DNA of 6,534 nt from JBBIRM01 sp037441765 (GCA_037441765.1 JBBIRM010000164.1:1-6534); one strand, 5' to 3'; positions 1 to 6,346 are shown, counted from the stretch's first letter. A program made the numbers and translations. The notes: generated from the sequence alone by a model not told the origin.

Positions 1-218
1 GTTTTTGAAGGAACCACTATTACAATCCTTGGTATCATTTTGATTACTACCTACAATCTCCACAATCTCTTTTCAACAAACTTCGTTTAGAGAGGCGTAA
101 GGTAAGGGTTTATCCCTTACCTAAGACGGTAAGCCACAAGGGCTTACCCTACATGTGGAAAAGAGGGGCTGTGCCATGGATTCTCATCCCTGAGATGACC
201 TGAAACTTAACCCACCAC
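1..218. other. Non-coding region downstream of the acyl-CoA operon
   Basis: No complete gene is visible on either strand. The stretch follows the stop codon of the DUF35 gene in the direction of transcription. It holds two neighbouring hairpins (100-122 and 128-148), a small tandem 9-mer (ACAATCTCC then ACAATCTCT at 53-70), a short TCTCA/TGAGA stem (182-195), and one copy of a 10-base direct repeat (87-96) whose partner overlaps the DUF35 stop codon. On the minus strand an ATG at 36-38 opens a frame running off the left edge (12 codons visible, MIPRIVIVVPSK), just after an in-frame stop. It has no good ribosome binding site, so it could be the start of the next gene but is not called. No T-rich tract follows either hairpin, so there is no classical intrinsic terminator. 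Confidence 0.7.
100..148. repeat. Tandem pair of GGTAAG-armed hairpins
   Basis: Two perfect stem-loops lie 5 bases apart. The first pairs AGGTAAGGG (100-108) with CCCTTACCT (114-122), 9 bp around the loop TTTAT. The second pairs GGTAAGCC (128-135) with GGCTTACC (141-148), 8 bp around the loop ACAAG. The outer six base pairs are identical, while the two inner pairs are switched from GG/CC to CC/GG and stay complementary. The arms can also pair across the two hairpins (116-121 with 128-133). A further competing fold pairs CCACA at 134-138 with TGTGG at 154-158 and AGGG at 139-142 with CCCT at 147-150. The arrangement resembles REP/MITE-type dispersed palindromes placed after an operon. Without a U-tract it is more likely a repeat or a 3'-end stabiliser than a Rho-independent terminator. 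Genomic copy number is unknown. Confidence 0.6.
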
Positions 219-656
219 TTAGAGAGGCTCCAAAATAATCGTCAGTTTGCCGTCAGGAAGTGTAGAAGAGGAGGCCCTCATCTTCATTCCCACCCTAATC
301 TTTTTTATATCCACCTTCGGTATCCATCCCATGATCTTCAATCCTCCTTCCACCTCCAAAATTCCAATTGGGCATGGTTCAAATACTACGTTTGAAAAAG
401 GCATAAGAGGCTGGGGAATGCCAAAGTGTTCTGGAGGGACATGGATCTTTGTAAAGGTGGTGAGGTTTCCTTCCGGATCGATTTGCCTCCACTCCATATC
501 GCTCTCCATACAACTGGTGCAGTCTGCCTGAGGGGGATAGTATTTCTTTCCACATCTCTTGCATACAGTAGCCATAAACCTGCCCTCTGCTAACTCATCT
601 ACAAACCGTTTCACCTTCGTTTGTGAAATGTTAAGAGAAAAATTTTTAAATTCCAT
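219..656 (-). CDS. DUF35 zinc-ribbon/OB-fold protein, probable thiolase partner subunit
   Basis: A 145-residue protein with the layout of the DUF35 family: a short N-terminal helix (about 12-30), a rubredoxin-like zinc ribbon with Cys32, Cys35, Cys46 and Cys49 (CKRC and CTSC), then an OB-fold of about 95 residues. Family members bind CoA thioesters and act as obligate or bridging subunits of thiolases and related acyl-condensing enzymes; known cases are the archaeal thiolase/HMG-CoA synthase complex, BbsA of benzoylsuccinyl-CoA thiolase, and ChsH2 of steroid degradation. The preceding gene is a thiolase of the matching type, so a two-subunit thiolase is the natural reading. The frame opens further upstream, but the start at 654-656 is chosen because AGGAGG (664-669) sits 7 bases before this ATG and an earlier start would overlap the thiolase. 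Only one base separates it from the thiolase stop. The substrate is unknown. Confidence 0.9.
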   Translation of the reverse strand: MEFKNFSLNISQTKVKRFVDELAEGRFMATVCKRCGKKYYPPQADCTSCMESDMEWRQIDPEGNLTTFTKIHVPPEHFGIPQPLMPFSNVVFEPCPIGILEVEGGLKIMGWIPKVDIKKIRVGMKMRASSSTLPDGKLTIILEPL

Positions 657-657
657 T

Positions 658-1815
658 CTATTCCCTCCTAAAGATATGCACTGCCACCACCTGACCTGTT
701 CCACCCACATTATGGGTAAGGCCAATCTCTGCATCTTTCACTTGCCTCTCCCCTGCCTCTCCCCTTAACTGTTTTGTGATCTCAACTGCCATTGAAACAC
801 CTGTTGCTCCAATCGGATGCCCTTTTGACTTAAGTCCTCCATCAACATTGACAGGAATCCTTCCCCCGAGATAGGTCTCTTTTGCCTCGATGAGTTTCCC
901 TCCTTCTCCTTTTTCGCAGAAACCAAGATCCTCATAGGCGATTATCTCAGCAATGGTAAAACAGTCGTGAACCGTTGCCACATCAATATCCGAGGGACCA
1001 ACTCCTGCCATTTTATAGGCTATCCTTGCAGCCTCTCTCGCAGCAGAGATAGAAGTTAAGGACTTCCTATCACTCAATCTAAGTGTATCTGTAGCCAGGC
1101 CAATTCCAGCGATCCATATCGGCTTTTTGGAGATTGCCCTTGCCTTCTCTTCTGAAGCAATGAGCACAGCAGCAGCCCCGTCTGTAATCAGACTGCAGTC
1201 AAAAAGTTTCAATGGATAGGCCACAATAAACGAGGTTAAGGCCTTTTGCAAATCGATCACTTTTTGCATATGGGCATAGGGGTTGAGGCTACCGTAATAA
1301 TGGTTCTTGACCGCCACCATGGCCAACTGTTCCTCTGTTGTCCCATATTCAGCCATATGAGCATTAGCAATCATAGCGTAATAACCCGGGAAGGTTGTCC
1401 CGAATGGATACTCCCATATCGAATCCCCTGCCTTCCCCATAATCTCAGTGGCAACAGGAGTCGAAACCTCGGTCATCTTCTCCACCCCTACAACCAGGAC
1501 CACATCTGCTAATCCAGAGGCAACATTCATATACCCTGTTCTTAAAGCCATACTTCCTGTAGCACAGGCGCCTTCAACTCGGTAATTTGGTTTTGGATAG
1601 AATCCTATATAATCATGAACCTGTGCAGAGGGCTGGAGGCTTAAGGCAAATTCATCTCCAGCAATCCCTGTAACCATACTGTCAACATCTTTAAGAGTAA
1701 TGCCTGCGTCATCCAAACAGGCCTTGACTGCTTCAAAGGCAAGTTCACGCAGGGAGGCATCAGACCTCACCCCAAACTTTCCATGACCCACTCCAACAAT
1801 AGCCACTCTTCTCAT
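658..1815 (-). CDS. SCP-x-type thiolase (3-ketoacyl-CoA thiolase / acetyl-CoA acetyltransferase family)
   Basis: A 385-residue thiolase, close to full length for the lipid-transfer/SCP-x-type branch. The nucleophile is Cys84 in GACATGSMA; His283 in HDCF and His333 in GHPIGATG are the other catalytic residues. The last family motif reads HNVGGTG (368-374), lacking the cysteine of classical degradative thiolases; this is the state normally seen in thiolases that work with a DUF35 partner, and such a partner is encoded next. Expected activity is CoA-dependent cleavage of a 3-ketoacyl-CoA in the cytoplasm, or the reverse condensation. The gene follows the acyl-CoA dehydrogenase by 7 bases; its ATG (1813-1815) is preceded by AGAGAGG about 11 bases upstream, within the dehydrogenase's last codons. 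Closest functional analogies are BbsB (benzoylsuccinyl-CoA thiolase) and archaeal acetoacetyl-CoA thiolase. The substrate cannot be assigned. Confidence 0.93.
   Translation of the reverse strand: MRRVAIVGVGHGKFGVRSDASLRELAFEAVKACLDDAGITLKDVDSMVTGIAGDEFALSLQPSAQVHDYIGFYPKPNYRVEGACATGSMALRTGYMNVASGLADVVLVVGVEKMTEVSTPVATEIMGKAGDSIWEYPFGTTFPGYYAMIANAHMAEYGTTEEQLAMVAVKNHYYGSLNPYAHMQKVIDLQKALTSFIVAYPLKLFDCSLITDGAAAVLIASEEKARAISKKPIWIAGIGLATDTLRLSDRKSLTSISAAREAARIAYKMAGVGPSDIDVATVHDCFTIAEIIAYEDLGFCEKGEGGKLIEAKETYLGGRIPVNVDGGLKSKGHPIGATGVSMAVEITKQLRGEAGERQVKDAEIGLTHNVGGTGQVVAVHIFRRE
664..669 (-). promoter_or_regulatory. Ribosome binding site of the DUF35 gene, inside the thiolase end
   Basis: A perfect AGGAGG lies 7 bases upstream of the ATG at 654-656. 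It is formed by the two AGG arginine codons (Arg383, Arg384) near the end of the thiolase, followed by GAA, the TAG stop, one base, and the ATG. This fixes the start of the DUF35 protein and implies that ribosomes finishing the thiolase reinitiate directly on DUF35, favouring matched amounts of the two subunits. Confidence 0.8.
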
Positions 1816-1822
1816 ATTTTTT

Positions 1823-2977
1823 CTATCCTCTCTTTCCGATCAATGAACTGGCGATCGTGTTCTTTTGAATCTCTCTCGTCCCTTCATAGATCTCCGTAAT
1901 TCTTGCATCCCTATAAAATCGTTCCACATCATATTCTAACATATATCCATAGCCACCGTGTATCTGAACAGCCTCCTGGGTTACTTCAACCGCCACCCTT
2001 CCTGCAAACATCTTTGCCATTGAGGTCAACTTTGGATCGATCCTTCCCTGATCAAAATTCCAACCAGCCTTATATACCAGACACCTTGAGGCCTCGATCA
2101 TAGTTGCCATATCGGCCAGTTTGTGCTGGGTAACTTGAAACTCTGCCAGTTTCTTCCCAAATTGTTCCCTTTTCTTAGAATAATCGAGTGTTCGATCAAA
2201 GGCTCCCTGTGCAATACCCAAGGCTTGTGCGGCCACCATCACCCTGCTCTCATCAAAGAATTCCAGAACTTGATAGAAACCTCGGTTGAGCGTGCCGATA
2301 AGATTCTCCTCTGGAATCCGCACCTGGTCAAAGGACATCTCAGCGGTAGAGGTCATCTTGATTCCCATTTTTTCCCCAAGTTCGGTCACCTCAAAACCTC
2401 TTCTTCCCTTTTCAACAATGAATGTCGATTGGCCTCTATAGGTTGGCTTGGCTTGAGGATCGGTTTGGCAGAGGACGATGACGAAGTTGGAGATGTTTCC
2501 ATTGGAGATAAAAGTCTTTACTCCATTGATCACATAATCATTATCTATCTTTTGGGCTATCGTTCTGAGTTCTGTGAGGTCACTTCCATGATCGGGTTCT
2601 GTAAAGGCGCCTGAGGAGATCGCCTCCCCTCTGGCAAGCGGGATGAGATATCTCTTTTTCTGAGTCTCATTCCCAAACCGAAGGATAATCTCTGATGAGA
2701 AATTGGCAATGCTCAGGCAGATCCCTATTCCAGAATCCCTTCGACAGAAGGCTTCAACGATCAATGCGTTTTCAAGAATTCCATAGCCCTGCCCTCCGTA
2801 TGCCTCTGGATAGTGAATTCCAATAAATCCAAGTTGAGAGGCCTTTTTAAGAATGGAGAAGGGGAATTGATGATTCCGTTCAAGTTCTAAAATAAGTTCT
2901 TTATCAAATTCTCCCTGGGCAAACTCCGTAGCCGCCTTCTGAATCTCTTTCTGCTCCTCATTTAAATCAAAATTCAT
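1823..2977 (-). CDS. Acyl-CoA dehydrogenase, FAD-dependent (MCAD/SCAD-like base)
   Basis: A 384-residue full-length member of the soluble acyl-CoA dehydrogenase family: an N-terminal helical domain (about 1-120), a central beta domain with the flavin-contact signature TEPDHGSD (126-133) and KTFISNG (154-160), and a C-terminal helical domain. RxxFG (270-274) and FQ (280-281) belong to the FAD adenosine-binding segment; QIHGGYGY (338-345) follows. The likely base is Glu365 in IYEGT, aligning with the MCAD/SCAD glutamate, while the position used as base in isovaleryl- and long-chain enzymes is Ser244. It would oxidise an acyl-CoA to the 2,3-enoyl-CoA and pass electrons to ETF; no ETF gene is in the window. 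First gene of the operon: AAGGAG lies 8 bases before ATG 2975-2977, and a sigma-70-like promoter lies about 60-90 bases upstream. Chain length and specificity (aliphatic, branched or aryl) are unknown; a BbsG-like role is possible but unproven. Confidence 0.94.
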   Translation of the reverse strand: MNFDLNEEQKEIQKAATEFAQGEFDKELILELERNHQFPFSILKKASQLGFIGIHYPEAYGGQGYGILENALIVEAFCRRDSGIGICLSIANFSSEIILRFGNETQKKRYLIPLARGEAISSGAFTEPDHGSDLTELRTIAQKIDNDYVINGVKTFISNGNISNFVIVLCQTDPQAKPTYRGQSTFIVEKGRRGFEVTELGEKMGIKMTSTAEMSFDQVRIPEENLIGTLNRGFYQVLEFFDESRVMVAAQALGIAQGAFDRTLDYSKKREQFGKKLAEFQVTQHKLADMATMIEASRCLVYKAGWNFDQGRIDPKLTSMAKMFAGRVAVEVTQEAVQIHGGYGYMLEYDVERFYRDARITEIYEGTREIQKNTIASSLIGKRG

Positions 2978-3037
2978 GTTTTTTTCTCCTTAAGGAAGTC
3001 CCAGGGCCAAGACCGTAGTTTTCCAAATAGGTATATA

Positions 3038-3067
3038 AATATGACAGAATAAAAGGATATTTGTCAA
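3038..3067 (-). promoter_or_regulatory. Putative sigma-70 promoter of the acyl-CoA operon
   Basis: On the minus strand a consensus TTGACA (3062-3067) is followed after 18 bases by CATATT (3038-3043), which matches TATAAT at 4 of 6 positions. Transcription would begin near 3031, giving a leader of about 54 bases before the dehydrogenase ATG. The perfect -35 box and correct placement support it; the -10 is mediocre, as would suit a regulated promoter. A weaker alternative (GTGACA at 3177-3182 with TTTATT at 3153-3158) lies about 115 bases upstream. Confidence 0.5.
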
Positions 3068-3140
3068 TTATGATTTTTAAACAAAATGATATTTTTGAAT
3101 TGATTCATTTGGAGCTAAATTAAGAATTTAATTAGGTACG

Positions 3141-3154
3141 TTTCTTGTAAGAAA
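3141..3154. promoter_or_regulatory. Palindrome TTTCTTGTAAGAAA, possible operator
   Basis: A perfect inverted repeat of 6-base arms (TTTCTT and AAGAAA) around GT lies about 75 bases upstream of the -35 box of the acyl-CoA operon. Acyl-CoA operons are often controlled by dimeric TetR- or GntR-type regulators that bind such dyads, but no regulator gene is in the window and the AT-rich background makes chance palindromes common. Confidence 0.25.
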
Positions 3155-3276
3155 TAAAGGTGATATTTGTAGAATTGTCACTGCTTATATTTCATAAAAA
3201 TAATATTGTAAGGTTCCTATAAATGGCAGATTATCTTTTTAAGTTGAATCTAAAAATTCTCTTTCTGATATAGTTT

Positions 3277-4722
3277 TTATTTTGCTTTAATCAAACCGCT
3301 CATGCTGACGTCTCCACGCTTTAGCCACACTGCTGGATAATGATAACTGGGGTAAAATGTACTGTGAATATCCAGATGATCAAGGTTTATATTTTGGGCT
3401 ATATTATAAATTCCCATTTCGGGTAAAAATGCCCAAGTCACCACATATGAACGGTATAAACGTCCTTTTTGGTCATAGTTTAAAATTGTGTAAGGGAGCA
3501 AAGTTTCTTTATCAATATACCAAATCCTCTTACTGTAGACATAAGTTGGATCTAGTTGGGTCATTTGAACAACCCAACAGGGTCTTCTTTCAAATTGTAA
3601 TTTTTTTAATATACATCCCTCCTTTGTGCTCAAATATGGTGATCCGTCCCATGTAATAGGAGCCAAATATTCCTGCTCACCAATCACTTCATATTTATAA
3701 GGATACCTTGTTGGACTTATTTTTTGATTAAATAAAAACCAATCGTCATATATGAGATCTTGCCCCAATGTAGGGTCTTGAGTATCAGTGGAACTCAATT
3801 TTCGAATTCTTCTAAGGGTATTAATATATGCTAAGAATAGATCAAAACGATTCGGGTCGGTATATGTAGTTATACTATAAATGTTACCAAAAAGATCTCT
3901 TGGAGACAAAGACCACAAGTAATAAACTTTATGCTCTTTTTGGTCCTTTGCGCGTTGGTCAATAAACCCCAACGGTTCTATTGCTACACGGGAAGAGAGC
4001 CTTAAGCCATATGCTAAATTTATGCCTTCATGATCATTTCGTAAATTTTTAGAAAATCCAAATACATGTTCAATATAATAGGCACTATCTAAGAAACAAT
4101 ACTGCTTTTCCCAATTATAAATAATTTGTTGAGCCATATGTCTTCCTGAGGGTCTTGGAAATGGGTAGCCAGCTATATAACTATCTGCAATAATATATCC
4201 TTTTTCATCCTGCTTTACTGTACCCATATACTTTTTAGTCGCCTCTGCTACCGGCAGAGCCCAGTAGTACTGTCTGGTAGGAACAACTTCTATCTCTGTA
4301 AAATTTCCAATCAATCGAGGACCTGAAGTAGGTGTGGGATTAAACCGGTCATACATATGCTTCCACATTATCTTTTCAAAAGGATATTTATCTTTATCTT
4401 TATATGTATAGAAGCCTGGTTTAATCTCCGGGGCAATCTTCCCCACAACCTCAGGGGACTTAAACCCAACTATTTCGGCCCATAGGTTTTTCATCTTATC
4501 CACATCATAAGTTAATTTGGAATAAATATTGGGGGGAATAATCTTTCTATATCCTTCAATGTTTTTATAAAATGGGGAAGGATCATCAATAGGTTTTTTA
4601 TATTTTTCCCACTCTTCAACGCTGATTTCATATTTTTCTTGTGCCCAAATTGTTGAGGTAATCATTACCATTATAAAAGTTGAAACCCAAAACCATCTTG
4701 GTATATTATTTATTTTTATCAT
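3277..4722 (-). CDS. DUF1329 family periplasmic (outer-membrane lipoprotein-sorting-like) protein
   Basis: A 481-residue exported protein of the DUF1329 family. Residues 1-27 form a signal peptide (hydrophobic core about 10-25, probable cleavage after IWA, before QE). No lipobox cysteine follows, so the mature protein is predicted to be soluble in the periplasm. Family-like landmarks are AGYPFPRPSG (184-193) and RRIRKLSSTDTQDP (304-317), the latter being very characteristic. The fold is related to the beta-sheet carriers of lipoprotein sorting (LolA/LolB-like), which bind lipid in a hydrophobic cavity; that the protein carries a hydrophobic ligand is inference. It follows the DUF1302 barrel gene by 52 bases on the same strand, the usual family pairing, with AGGAG (4729-4733) 6 bases before the ATG. 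Its DNA is clearly AT-richer than the acyl-CoA genes. Biochemical function is not established. Confidence 0.87.
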   Translation of the reverse strand: MIKINNIPRWFWVSTFIMVMITSTIWAQEKYEISVEEWEKYKKPIDDPSPFYKNIEGYRKIIPPNIYSKLTYDVDKMKNLWAEIVGFKSPEVVGKIAPEIKPGFYTYKDKDKYPFEKIMWKHMYDRFNPTPTSGPRLIGNFTEIEVVPTRQYYWALPVAEATKKYMGTVKQDEKGYIIADSYIAGYPFPRPSGRHMAQQIIYNWEKQYCFLDSAYYIEHVFGFSKNLRNDHEGINLAYGLRLSSRVAIEPLGFIDQRAKDQKEHKVYYLWSLSPRDLFGNIYSITTYTDPNRFDLFLAYINTLRRIRKLSSTDTQDPTLGQDLIYDDWFLFNQKISPTRYPYKYEVIGEQEYLAPITWDGSPYLSTKEGCILKKLQFERRPCWVVQMTQLDPTYVYSKRIWYIDKETLLPYTILNYDQKGRLYRSYVVTWAFLPEMGIYNIAQNINLDHLDIHSTFYPSYHYPAVWLKRGDVSMSGLIKAK

Positions 4723-4774
4723 TTTTTTCTCCTTTCTTCTCTAAAATAGATCCATTAGATCATAATTTATATTT

Positions 4775-6346
4775 TTAACTCCATTTATAAGTGATCTTAA
4801 AGAAAATCTGATCTTTATGTTTAAACAGATCAAAGCTATTGTTTGATTTAAATAAAGGAAGCTCCTTTGCAGTGAATAATAAAGCTCCTATTGTAAAACG
4901 CCACTTTTGAGTCCAGTCATAAGTTATCTGTAACCTAAAGAAATCGGAACCAAACTCTTGGTCGCGTAGCCAGAATAATGAGGGCGTTAATCTTGCATTT
5001 AGATATGATGTACTAATATATAAGCTATATAACCAGTTGTTTTTACCAACTCTGGTAAGTGCTGTATCGAACCAATCTTGAGCTCCATTCGGAAGGTCTA
5101 CTCTTCGATAGAAGACTTGTGGGGAAATGGTAAAATAGCCCCTTTGGTTCAATAAAGGAATCTTCACCTTCCAATCGCAACCAAAGGCTGCACGGAATTC
5201 ATTAAATGTCCTAAAAATATTTAGAGAGGGTGCACCCGTGGCAAAGGCGTCTGTAAATGTGTTGTTGTAGGCATAAAACGTCTCCAAACGGATAACAGGA
5301 GCAACACCCCCTAGGAAGGAGGCTTTTAAAAAAGGGATGTCTCTGGTGAAGGTAATACCAACAAAACGAAAACGTGGGAACTTGCCTTCTAATCCAGGAT
5401 GAAGAAGTAACTTCCCGTCAGATGCAATAGTAATTACTGGAAATGGATTAAAAGGGTCAGAGAATTTTAGGATGGGAGAATTATCCAGACCATAAAAAGC
5501 ATTCAACGTAATAATGGCATCTTTTATAACTCCTTTGACTCTAAAACCGTATTCATATCCTTTATGGTTAAAATGGCCAGGCTTTTTGACCGTTGAAAAG
5601 GCTTCCGAACCGAAACGAACCTCACCAAACATAGGATCAGGAATTCGAATATTTGGAGCCCAAATTCCTCCATCATCATTACCGAACTTGATGTCCTGAT
5701 TGGGAATAAAATCTGCATTAGGGTTGAAAACAAATTCTAAGGCCAAATCTTGCAACCAGCTCGTTGTGATACGTGGATAAAATTCGGTCCTGATTAACCA
5801 AATTGGGATTATTGTATTCTCAAATTCTACATCAGCAAAACCACGTCGACTATCCAATGGATTAATCTGATCCATGACCCGGATGGCATCCATCTCTCCC
5901 CAGGAGACAATTTGTTTACCGACCCGTAAAAAAAAGTTTTTGGGAGTCCAAGTAAGATGGGCTTCATTCAATATCTGCCAGTACTTATTATCCACATTTA
6001 GGTGACTCTTGGATTGGTTGAATAATTTATCGTGCCATGAATCGTCATTATGTTTCAATTGATAGGCCCAATCTACTGAAAATCTTTCTGAAGTATAAAA
6101 TTTCATTTTGTCAGAAATCTTATAATCCATTTCTATGAAAAGGTTCATAAGGGCTGATTGTAGACCTTTCTCCGTGTCATATCGATCTTTATCACTAAGG
6201 CTAACAGCCGTTCCTTGAGTTACATATAATAATATGTTAAGAGGCCTATCAAATATTAGAAGCTCTTTGGCTAACGCAGGAGACTGGCATAAGGCAACTG
6301 TCACCAAAACCACCAAGCCTAAAATAAATAATTTCTTCTTTTCCAT
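4775..6346 (-). CDS. DUF1302-type outer-membrane beta-barrel protein
   Basis: A 523-residue exported protein. Residues 1-26 are a signal peptide (KKK, hydrophobic stretch 6-20, cleavage after ALA before KE). The rest has the alternating aromatic/hydrophobic pattern of beta-strands with many Trp, Tyr and Phe residues, and ends FFKITYKWS, as outer-membrane barrels do. The segment VGKQIVSWGE (142-151) followed by INPLD (161-165) is the hallmark of DUF1302 proteins. These proteins are presumed channels or receptors for hydrophobic compounds, and their genes are often found beside DUF1329 genes, as here; in several genomes RND/MMPL-type exporters and Ycf48-like proteins are nearby, but none is in this window. 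The start at 6344-6346 is supported by AGGAGG (6355-6360) 8 bases upstream. A barrel of another OMP family is the main alternative. The substrate is unknown. Confidence 0.82.
   Translation of the reverse strand: MEKKKLFILGLVVLVTVALCQSPALAKELLIFDRPLNILLYVTQGTAVSLSDKDRYDTEKGLQSALMNLFIEMDYKISDKMKFYTSERFSVDWAYQLKHNDDSWHDKLFNQSKSHLNVDNKYWQILNEAHLTWTPKNFFLRVGKQIVSWGEMDAIRVMDQINPLDSRRGFADVEFENTIIPIWLIRTEFYPRITTSWLQDLALEFVFNPNADFIPNQDIKFGNDDGGIWAPNIRIPDPMFGEVRFGSEAFSTVKKPGHFNHKGYEYGFRVKGVIKDAIITLNAFYGLDNSPILKFSDPFNPFPVITIASDGKLLLHPGLEGKFPRFRFVGITFTRDIPFLKASFLGGVAPVIRLETFYAYNNTFTDAFATGAPSLNIFRTFNEFRAAFGCDWKVKIPLLNQRGYFTISPQVFYRRVDLPNGAQDWFDTALTRVGKNNWLYSLYISTSYLNARLTPSLFWLRDQEFGSDFFRLQITYDWTQKWRFTIGALLFTAKELPLFKSNNSFDLFKHKDQIFFKITYKWS

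Larger units (their letters stand above)
2978..3276. other. AT-rich intergenic regulatory region between the two modules
   Basis: No credible gene lies in these 299 bases; the only open frames are 14-16 codons long. The region separates the end of the DUF1329 gene from the dehydrogenase start, both on the minus strand. It contains a sigma-70-like promoter (3038-3067), a 14-base palindrome (3141-3154), a weaker 12-base dyad TGAAT-TG-ATTCA (3096-3107), and a 9-mer ACAAATATC (minus strand) occurring twice, at 3056-3064 next to the -35 box and at 3162-3170. A self-complementary TCCTTAAGGA (2987-2996) overlaps the dehydrogenase ribosome binding site. Downstream of the DUF1329 stop I see only a weak AGATT/AATCT stem and no convincing terminator, so some read-through into the acyl-CoA operon is possible. 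Confidence 0.7.

Noticed and set aside
53..70. CRISPR-like or satellite repeat (ACAATCTCC/ACAATCTCT)
   Set aside because: Only two 9-base units with one mismatch and no spacers.
101..121. Intrinsic terminator for the acyl-CoA operon
   Set aside because: The stem is strong, but no run of T follows it on the minus strand (the next bases are TTACGCC), so it was called a hairpin repeat.
657..734. N-terminal extension of the DUF35 frame to an ATG at 732-734
   Set aside because: It would overlap the thiolase coding end by 77 bases, has no family-like sequence, and ATG 654-656 has a perfect AGGAGG at the right distance.
247..768. Plus-strand frames opposite the DUF35 gene and thiolase end
   Set aside because: They lie antisense to convincing conserved genes and show no domain-like sequence.
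2123..2614. 163-codon plus-strand open frame inside the dehydrogenase gene
   Set aside because: It is antisense to a well-conserved enzyme, resembles no family and lacks a supported start; it is a shadow of the real gene.
3223..3273. 16-codon plus-strand frame beginning ATG GCA GAT in the intergenic region
   Set aside because: It is very short, AT-rich and without conservation evidence; expected by chance.
4723..4774. Separate promoter for the DUF1329 gene in the 52-base gap
   Set aside because: No paired -35/-10 boxes at proper spacing; only a TAGATC direct repeat and the ribosome binding site are visible, so co-transcription with DUF1302 is simpler.
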